NCBI GenBank assembly: GCA_947371715.1
Contig: CANBQQ010000155.1
Coordinates: 1-7,406, forward strand
Origin: Flavipsychrobacter stenotrophus
Lineage (GTDB): Bacteria > Bacteroidota > Bacteroidia > Chitinophagales > Chitinophagaceae
DNA: 7,406 nt
Direction of reading: 5' to 3'
Below, piece by piece: positions 1 to 5,789 of this stretch. A program made the position numbers and the translations under genes. The number at the start of each line of letters is the position of its first letter. Position 1 is the stretch's first letter. Under the pieces are notes generated by a model. That model searched no databases. It was not told the DNA's origin and saw nothing but the letters and a program-made list of their open reading frames with translations.

Positions 1-3000
1 ACAGTATTGGTCAACGTGATCACCTGCCCCTGGCAAACTGTATTGGCTCCTGATATGGTATCTACGTACGGTGAATTATTAACAACAATATTTTTAGTAG
101 CTACTGCTGATCCGCAGATATTTGTTGTGGTATATAGTATTGTATCAGCGCCGTTAGCCACTCCCGTAACTATACCACCCGATACTGTCGCACTGGCATT
201 TGTAGCACTCCATACACCACCAGCTATTGCATTAGTTAATGTAATAACGGCACCCACACAAACACTGGATAACCCATTGATCACACCTGCAGGTGGCAGC
301 GTATCTATGACCACAACATGAGTTGCAGATACAGAGCCACACACATTTGAAACGGTGTAGGTGATCGTATCAACTCCCTGGCTATTACCGGTAACTATTC
401 CGCCAATTACAGTAGCACGGCCATTAGATGCAGTCCATGTACCACCACTGACACTATCCATCAAAGTAATAGACTGCCCGGCACATACCGAACCAGGGCC
501 GGTAATAACACTTACTGAAGGAGACAAATTAACAGTCATTACATTGCTTACCACATCACTACCACAACCATTTGTAATTGTATAATTGATCGTATCAACA
601 CCCGGGTTTATACCTGACACAACACCGGCTACAACAGTAGCTGAGCCATTAGTAGCGGCCCATACACCGCCCGTCGCAGATGGCACAAGCGTAGTCTGCG
701 CACCCGTACATACCGACGTAGCACCTGTTAGCGTACCCGCATGTGGCAAAGGATTCACCGTTACCATTTGAGTATCGGCTGCAGTACCGCAGCCATTGGT
801 TACAGAATAAGAGATAACCACACTACCTGCAGACACACCCCCAATGACACCGCCACTCGCAGTTGCTACTGCAGCATTACCCGATGTCCATGAACCTGAT
901 GCTACAGTACTACTCAGCGTTATCAATGAACCTTCACAAACACTTACCGGGCCGAAAACGACACCCGCATTAGGCGAAAGATCTACCTGCACCTGCTGTG
1001 TGTCTACATCTGTACCGCAACTATTGGTTATTGAATAAGATATTATTGCAGTGCCTACAGCAGCACCATGTACCACTCCCGCCGCTACACTTGCAACCGT
1101 TGGGTCGCTGGAAGACCACGTACCACCCGTTGTCAGATTTGTCAGCGTAAGATTCACCCCGGTACACACCAAATGCCCACCGGTGATAATACCCGCGTGT
1201 GGTAATGGATTTACCCGTACCATCTGCGTATCAACAGCAGTACCACAACTATTGACAACACTGTAAGATATAATTACATTGCCCGCTGCCACACCATAAA
1301 CCACACCACCACTTACTGTTGCTGTCGCATTATTTGCCGATATCCAGCTACCGGTTGTAGCCGTATTATTCAGCGTGATCACCGAGCCTTCACACACTAC
1401 TCTTGTGGTGCCGGTTATAGCTCCTGCGTCAGGCGACAAATTTACCTGCACCATTTGTGTGTCTACATCCGTGCTGCAGCTATTAGTAAATGAATAGGAT
1501 ATTATAGTCGTCCCAACTGTTGCGCCGTGCACTACCCCTGCTACAACGCTGGCTACAGCCGGGTTACTTGACGACCAAACCCCTGCGATAACTACACCGG
1601 AGAGTGTAAGATCGGTGCCCGTGCAAATTACATTACCACCGGTTATAGTACCTGCATGCGGTAACCCGATAACATTTATCCTCTGGGTATCTGTTGCAGT
1701 ACCGCAGCTATTGACAACCGTATAAGATATGACCACATTACCTGAAGCTACCCCATATACCACCCCTCCGTTCACAGTTGCCCTGGCAGTATTTGCCGAT
1801 ATCCAGCTCCCGGCAGAAGCCGTATTTGTAAGAGTAATTATTGACCCTTCACAAACCGCCCTTGTTGTACCCGTTATCAAACCCGCATCGGGCGCCAGAC
1901 TTACAATGACCTCCTGCGTATCTACGGCAGTACCACAACTATTAGTGATAGAAAAAGATATGATGGCAGTACCTATGGCCGCGCCGTGCACCACTCCACC
2001 TACAACTGTAGCCGAGGCATCGCTGCTGGTCCACGTGCCACCACCGGCTGTATTGGTGAGCGTAATATCAAAGCCGGTACATACCCTGTGTAACCCCGTT
2101 ATATTCCCTGCATTTGGCTGTGGCAATACCACTATATTCTGGGTATCTACCGCAACGCCGCAGGCACCCGTAAAACTATAAGAGATCACTACGTTTCCCG
2201 CGGCTACACCGGTCACAACGCCGCTATTCGCTACTGTGGCAGTACCGGTTGCACTGCTGCTCCATGTACCACCTGCCACACTTGTTGTCAATGAGATCTG
2301 AATACCTGCACACACTGCAGTTGGACCGCCAATTGTACCCGGTGTGGTAGCAGATATTACTGTTACCATTTGCGTATCCACCTGTGTTCCGCATACCGTG
2401 CTCGATGAGTAGGATATGATTGCTGTACCACCTACCGCGCCATGTACGACGCCACCTACCACACTGGCAATTGCCGGAGCACTGCTGCTCCATGTGCCAC
2501 CTGTAGCGGCATTGGTCAACGTCATGTTAGTACTCACGCACACATCACCCGGCCCGACTATAGTACCTGCATTTGGCTGCGGATTAACAACTATCATTTG
2601 GGTATCGGTTGCTGTACCACAACTATTGGCAACACTATATGATATGATCACATTACCTGCTGCTACGCCTGTTACTACACCACCGCTCACGGTTGCTCTT
2701 GCAGTATTACTACTTATCCATGTACCACCACTAGCTGCGTTAGTAAGGGTTATGGTAGTACCTGCGCACACTGCAGTAGGCCCGGCGATGGAGCCCGCAT
2801 TTGGTGTAGGGTCAATTGTCAACAGCAAAGTATCTGTTGCCGTACCGCAACCATTGGGTGATGTTACAGAATACGAGATAATGGTCACTCCCACACTTGC
2901 ACCACCTGCAGTGCCACCGCTGTTTATGGTAGCTACACCGGTATTACTACTGCTCCATGTCCCCGGAACAGTATTAGTAAAGGGTGCGCCCGTAACCGTA

Positions 3001-3986
3001 CCATTACACAAACTCGTAGGCCCTGTTGTCAGGCCCACAACCGGCAACGGAAACACCCGCACCATTTGCGTATCACTTAAAGAGCCGCAGCTATTGGTTA
3101 CTGTATAAGAAATAAGGGTTGTACCAATACTTGCTCCTCCTACTATACCGCCACTCACCGTTGCTACTGCCGGCACCGAGCTGCTCCACACACCGCCCGA
3201 TGCGGTATCAGTCAGTGTAATAGTAGAACCTTCACATACTGTATTAGCTATACCTGTTATTGTACCCGTCACCGGGGCCACGTTCACTATAAACGGAACA
3301 GTAGCAGCTGCGCTGCCACAACCATTGGTCAACGTGTAGCTGATAGTGGTACTGCCCACAGGTGCCACACTCGTTACCATGCCAACTCCGTTTACCGTAG
3401 CTATCAAAGTATTATTAGATGACCATACACCTCCTGTAGCAGTATCAGCCAGTGTTGTTGTTTGCCCGGCACCACATACAGCAGCAGTACCTGTTATTAC
3501 ACCAGGAGATGGAGTGGTCTTTACCGTATCAACTTTTGTTGCGCTTATCAGGCCGCAGGTATTAGAAAGCGAGTAGGTTATATTCACAATACCCTGATGC
3601 AGTCCGTTGACTGTAACAGAGGTTCCCGATGGCGTTATCGTCGCTATAAACGCATCACCTGTAGCCCACGTGCCACCGGTCATTGTATTAGTCAATGTAA
3701 TAGGCGTGCCTGTACACTGGCTTACCGGGCCTGCAATAGCAGGGACTGCTATAACAGAATCAAACGTAATAATGAACCTTCTGCTGCTGGTATCACCACC
3801 CGCTATCTTGTACAATATTACCGTGTCTTTGCCCGGCAGGTGTGGCGTCAACATACCTGTAGCAGCATCTATAGATGCAAGCGTATTATTGGTCAAGGTC
3901 CATACACCACCTACTGTACCGCTGGTTAATGTTATTGAGGGACCAGAAGCGCAGATATTACGCGGCCCAGAAATAGTATCCATTAT
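1..3986 (-). repeat. Tandem array of Big_2-like Ig domains (17 complete plus 1 partial)
   Basis: Domains start at about 3986, 3743, 3512, 3275, 3044, 2804, 2576, 2348, 2117, 1892, 1661, 1433, 1202, 974, 746, 521, 296 and 71 (top base of the first codon). They are about 75-81 residues long. The shared pattern is ITG...VCxGxxITLTN...GGTWSSSNxxVATVxxGVVxG...ISYxxxNxCGxxxDTQ, ending in a strand and a Pro-rich linker. The WSSSN-ATV-G-VxG core is typical of bacterial Ig-like group 2 domains. Two Cys per domain, absent from most Big_2 domains, are kept in all complete copies except the first, which lacks the second Cys. Confidence 0.85.
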
Positions 3987-5546
3987 GGGTAGTGGATAAT
4001 CGCGGAAGATGTTAATCGTTCCTTGTCTGTTATTTGTTGCCACAATCTCAGGATATCCATCGCCATCAAGGTCGCCCAGGTTGACTCCCAATGGAGTAGC
4101 CCCTGTCAAAAAATCAACCCTGTTCGCAAAAGTAGCCGAGGTAAAAGATGAGCCTGTAGTTGACGTATTTCTGAAAACAGATATTCTACTGGGAGCAGCA
4201 TCTGCAACAACAATGTCTGGCCTGCCATCACCATTAAGATCACCTGTTGCAATTCCGGCTGGTGATGTCAGTGTCACATAGGTTACTGCTGGCGCAAAAG
4301 TTGTTAGGTCAATTATACCTGAAACACCAACGTTTTTATATAAAGCTATCTGGTTCGAACTGGTAGACGTAACTGCAATATCCAGTTTACCATCCCCATC
4401 TAAATCCACGCTCTGAATGTCTGATAATTTCCCCGGCGCAGCAAGTATTATTCTGGGAGCAAAACTGATTGACCCTCCAACTGAGGTATTCTTCAACACA
4501 GAAACTGTTTCACTGGAATCATCCGCAACACCAATGTCCGCCAATCCATCACCATCCAGGTCACCTGTACATATACCTATCGGCAGAATGCCACACTTAA
4601 AAGCGCCTATTACATTCAAACTGATATTACCTACCGTACTCGTATTCTGCAGTAAGACCACATTGGCAGAATCCCTGCAGGTAACTGCAACATCTACTTT
4701 ACCATCTTTGTCAAAATCTGCTATTCCTATTACATAGGGGGCAACACCTGTTGGTGTCACTTGAAATTCATCAATTGCAGCAAAAGTAATACTTCCAATA
4801 GTAGACGTATTTCTGTAAACAGCCACTTTACCCGCGCCTAATTGCGGCAAAACAAGGTCTAGCATCCCATCTCCATCTATGTCTGCCAATTTCACATTTG
4901 CAGGCTGATTACCAGCTGGCAAACTGCCTGAGGGCAAAACAACACCGACTGCCGAAAAGGATGCACTGCTTATCCAACCAGGACTGCTCACATTTCTGTA
5001 AATGACTAGATTTCCAAAATTTGGTGGATCATGTCTGTTTGTCGTCACAAGATCAGGCTTTCCATCACCGTCAAGATCCCCCAACACTGTTATGTAAGAA
5101 TATGCAGGATCGGAAAATGGACCAAGCGCATTATAACCGACCTGTAATATTGTAGAATTCCTGAAATTTATCGTATCCTGATAAAAATAGGAGCTATTGA
5201 ATGTGGGCAGGTACTTATCCGCCTGGTAACCCGTTAAGTGGTTGGTAGTATTCAACACCGATACCGGCCCAAACACCGCCCCCGTATCAACTACTACTGT
5301 AAGTTGAGTAGCGGTAACTGATGTTACTGTAGCCTTTGTCGAGCCAAAATACACAATGTTATTTGCTGGCAGCAAGTCAAAATTACTACCTGTTATAGTG
5401 ATCGTAGATCCTGTAGCAGCTATAGATGGGCTAACAGATGTGATCACCGGCGCCTGTCCATACCCCGGTACAGCGCACAGCAATATAAAAATAAGACAAG
5501 AGTATCTTAAGTAGATAAAAGGGTTATTAAGTAAAAGAGTGTTCAT
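1..5546 (-). CDS. Giant secreted surface protein: signal peptide, IPT/TIG, 7 VCBS repeats, at least 18 Big_2-like Ig domains (3' end outside window)
   Basis: The frame is open from ATG 5544-5546 to the left edge (1,848 complete codons plus two bases); every codon was read and no stop or frameshift was found. The start is secure because in-frame TGA and TAG lie 19-24 bases upstream and the N-terminus is a good signal peptide. Order: signal peptide 1-30; IPT/TIG domain about 33-105; seven FG-GAP/VCBS repeats about 113-516, each with a DxDGDG-type Ca-binding loop; then Big_2-like Ig domains from 521 to the edge. Residues 677-1817 contain no Lys. By architecture this is an adhesin-like stalk with a propeller head; ligand and function cannot be read from sequence. 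A T9SS sorting domain is expected at the unseen C-terminus, by analogy with the upstream gene, but not shown. It has its own promoter and follows the upstream gene by 243 bp on the same strand. Confidence 0.93.
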   Translation of the reverse strand, partial: MNTLLLNNPFIYLRYSCLIFILLCAVPGYGQAPVITSVSPSIAATGSTITITGSNFDLLPANNIVYFGSTKATVTSVTATQLTVVVDTGAVFGPVSVLNTTNHLTGYQADKYLPTFNSSYFYQDTINFRNSTILQVGYNALGPFSDPAYSYITVLGDLDGDGKPDLVTTNRHDPPNFGNLVIYRNVSSPGWISSASFSAVGVVLPSGSLPAGNQPANVKLADIDGDGMLDLVLPQLGAGKVAVYRNTSTIGSITFAAIDEFQVTPTGVAPYVIGIADFDKDGKVDVAVTCRDSANVVLLQNTSTVGNISLNVIGAFKCGILPIGICTGDLDGDGLADIGVADDSSETVSVLKNTSVGGSISFAPRIILAAPGKLSDIQSVDLDGDGKLDIAVTSTSSNQIALYKNVGVSGIIDLTTFAPAVTYVTLTSPAGIATGDLNGDGRPDIVVADAAPSRISVFRNTSTTGSSFTSATFANRVDFLTGATPLGVNLGDLDGDGYPEIVATNNRQGTINIFRDYPLPIMDTISGPRNICASGPSITLTSGTVGGVWTLTNNTLASIDAATGMLTPHLPGKDTVILYKIAGGDTSSRRFIITFDSVIAVPAIAGPVSQCTGTPITLTNTMTGGTWATGDAFIATITPSGTSVTVNGLHQGIVNITYSLSNTCGLISATKVDTVKTTPSPGVITGTAAVCGAGQTTTLADTATGGVWSSNNTLIATVNGVGMVTSVAPVGSTTISYTLTNGCGSAAATVPFIVNVAPVTGTITGIANTVCEGSTITLTDTASGGVWSSSVPAVATVSGGIVGGASIGTTLISYTVTNSCGSLSDTQMVRVFPLPVVGLTTGPTSLCNGTVTGAPFTNTVPGTWSSSNTGVATINSGGTAGGASVGVTIISYSVTSPNGCGTATDTLLLTIDPTPNAGSIAGPTAVCAGTTITLTNAASGGTWISSNTARATVSGGVVTGVAAGNVIISYSVANSCGTATDTQMIVVNPQPNAGTIVGPGDVCVSTNMTLTNAATGGTWSSSAPAIASVVGGVVHGAVGGTAIISYSSSTVCGTQVDTQMVTVISATTPGTIGGPTAVCAGIQISLTTSVAGGTWSSSATGTATVANSGVVTGVAAGNVVISYSFTGACGVAVDTQNIVVLPQPNAGNITGLHRVCTGFDITLTNTAGGGTWTSSDASATVVGGVVHGAAIGTAIISFSITNSCGTAVDTQEVIVSLAPDAGLITGTTRAVCEGSIITLTNTASAGSWISANTARATVNGGVVYGVASGNVVISYTVVNSCGTATDTQRINVIGLPHAGTITGGNVICTGTDLTLSGVVIAGVWSSSNPAVASVVAGVVHGATVGTTIISYSFTNSCSTDVDTQMVQVNLSPDAGAITGTTRVVCEGSVITLNNTATTGSWISANNATATVSGGVVYGVAAGNVIISYSVVNSCGTAVDTQMVRVNPLPHAGIITGGHLVCTGVNLTLTNLTTGGTWSSSDPTVASVAAGVVHGAAVGTAIISYSITNSCGTDVDTQQVQVDLSPNAGVVFGPVSVCEGSLITLSSTVASGSWTSGNAAVATASGGVIGGVSAGSVVISYSVTNGCGTAADTQMVTVNPLPHAGTLTGATSVCTGAQTTLVPSATGGVWAATNGSATVVAGVVSGINPGVDTINYTITNGCGSDVVSNVMTVNLSPSVSVITGPGSVCAGQSITLMDSVSGGTWTASNGRATVIGGIVTGNSQGVDTITYTVSNVCGSVSATHVVVIDTLPPAGVINGLSSVCVGAVITLTNAIAGGVWSATNASATVSGGIVTGVANGADTILYTTTNICGSAVATKNIVVNNSPYVDTISGANTVCQGQVITLTNT
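975..1892 (-). repeat. Higher-order repeat: two 459-bp A-B dimers of Ig domains
   Basis: Domains 10-11 (1434-1892) and 12-13 (975-1433) form two copies of a two-domain unit, each 459 bp. Domains 10 and 12 share VCEGS, GSWISAN and GVVYGVA; domains 11 and 13 share VCTG or ICTG, WSSS and GVVHGA. By eye the matched pairs are about 70-77% identical in protein, well above neighbouring domains. A 19-bp exact DNA match (1790-1808 and 1331-1349) sits exactly 459 bp apart. Confidence 0.75.
3999..5210 (-). repeat. Seven FG-GAP/VCBS repeats, likely a seven-bladed Ca-binding beta-propeller
   Basis: Seven Ca-loop motifs are present: DLDGDG at 157, DIDGDG at 222, DFDKDG at 277, DLDGDG at 329 and 381, DLNGDG at 436, and DLDGDG at 492. 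Spacings are 65, 55, 52, 52, 55 and 56 residues. Each is followed by a (P/L/A/V)(D/E)-hydrophobic strand and later by a strand like VAVYRNTS. This is the FG-GAP/VCBS family, which folds as integrin-alpha-like seven-bladed propellers. The third loop has Lys for Gly, and the last blade has Glu for the following Asp. An extra strand before the first loop (residues 113-140) may close the ring. Confidence 0.88.
5232..5450 (-). other. IPT/TIG domain (residues about 33-105)
   Basis: The segment starts PVITSVSPSIAATGSTITI, continues with TGSNF, has the VYFGSTKATV strand pair, and ends in a TQLTVVV and GPVSV strand. This is the classic IPT/TIG pattern (SxSPxxxxxGxxxTIxGxxF and VxFGxxxA). These Ig-fold domains often precede other modules in secreted bacterial proteins. 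It lies directly after the signal peptide and would be the N-terminal end of the mature protein. Confidence 0.85.
5457..5546 (-). other. Sec signal peptide (residues 1-30)
   Basis: The N-terminus has a single Arg (R14) ahead of a hydrophobic core (CLIFILLCAV), then a helix-breaking PGYG. Cleavage is most likely before Q31, since Bacteroidota signal peptides often leave an N-terminal Gln; cleavage after A32 is also possible. Cys24 is not in a lipobox because Leu precedes it, so this is not read as a lipoprotein. Confidence 0.85.
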
Positions 5547-5632
5547 AAGGTATTGATTAACAGTTCACTAGCAGAAAACAAAAATGTCGCTGCATTCCGG
5601 GGGATATACCTTTCTTCAAAAAGCATATTACG

Positions 5633-5640
5633 CAAATATA
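5633..5640 (-). promoter_or_regulatory. Probable -7 promoter box of the left-hand gene
   Basis: TATATTTG on the minus strand is an exact match to the Bacteroidota primary-sigma -7 consensus TAnnTTTG. Transcription would start near 5625-5628, giving a leader of about 80 nt. No TTG lies at the usual -33 distance. It is downstream of the terminator, consistent with the left gene having its own transcript. No Shine-Dalgarno motif precedes the ATG, which is common in this phylum. Confidence 0.55.
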
Positions 5641-5669
5641 CATAATATAGTGTGGAGATATGCCGACCA

Positions 5670-5689
5670 TCATTAACAATTTCATTAAC
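5670..5689. promoter_or_regulatory. Direct repeat upstream of the promoter box, possible regulator site
   Basis: The 8-mer GTTAATGA (minus strand) occurs twice, at 5682-5689 and 5670-5677, 12 bp apart, close to one helical turn. It sits 30-49 bp upstream of the -7 box, just outside where a -33 element would lie. The promoter has no clear TTG at -33, so an activator bound here is a reasonable guess. The region is AT-rich and the repeat is short, so chance is a real alternative. Confidence 0.3.
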
Positions 5690-5734
5690 TAAAAGCCAAT
5701 GATAAGTAAGGTGTAATAGTGCGACATAAATAAA

Positions 5735-5769
5735 CAAAAAATGGCTCCGGTGAATTTCACCGGAGCCAT
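5735..5769 (-). terminator. Rho-independent terminator of the right-hand gene
   Basis: A perfect 13-bp inverted repeat (5741-5753 and 5757-5769) encloses a 3-base loop. On the minus strand it is followed by TTTTTTGTTTA. It begins 20 bases after the stop codon of the right-hand gene. The plus-strand side lacks a T tract, so it works for minus-strand transcription only. It separates the two genes into different transcription units. Confidence 0.92.
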
Positions 5770-5789
5770 CAATATTTCAATGAATGAGA

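Noticed and set aside
2224..2493. Minus-strand 89-codon ORF rich in Cys, Trp and Arg, and a similar one at 6964-7197
   Set aside because: Both are out-of-frame readings of the Ig/PKD repeat codons inside the real minus-strand genes.
2416..3108. Long plus-strand open frame of 230 codons, with similar ones at 1729-2181, 3607-3999 and elsewhere in 7-4737
   Set aside because: These are antisense shadows of the Ig array and propeller. The minus-strand frame is continuous and gives recognisable domains, while the plus translations are periodic Pro/Thr/Val-rich text repeating with the Ig period.
71..3986. Regular repeats of about 228 bp that might suggest a CRISPR array or satellite DNA
   Set aside because: The repeat is an imperfect coding repeat in one open frame with Ig-domain conservation. 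There are no short identical repeats with unique spacers.
5457..5546. Possible lipoprotein signal at Cys24
   Set aside because: The residue before the Cys is Leu rather than Gly, Ala or Ser, so the lipobox is not met; a Sec type I signal peptide fits better.
5543..5737. 64-codon minus-strand ORF between the two genes
   Set aside because: It would start with TTG inside the terminator T tract and runs through the promoter box. Only its last 27 codons could be transcribed from that promoter, and these are treated as a separate, tentative finding.
5735..5789. Bidirectional terminator
   Set aside because: Only the minus-strand side has a T tract, and no plus-strand gene approaches from the left.
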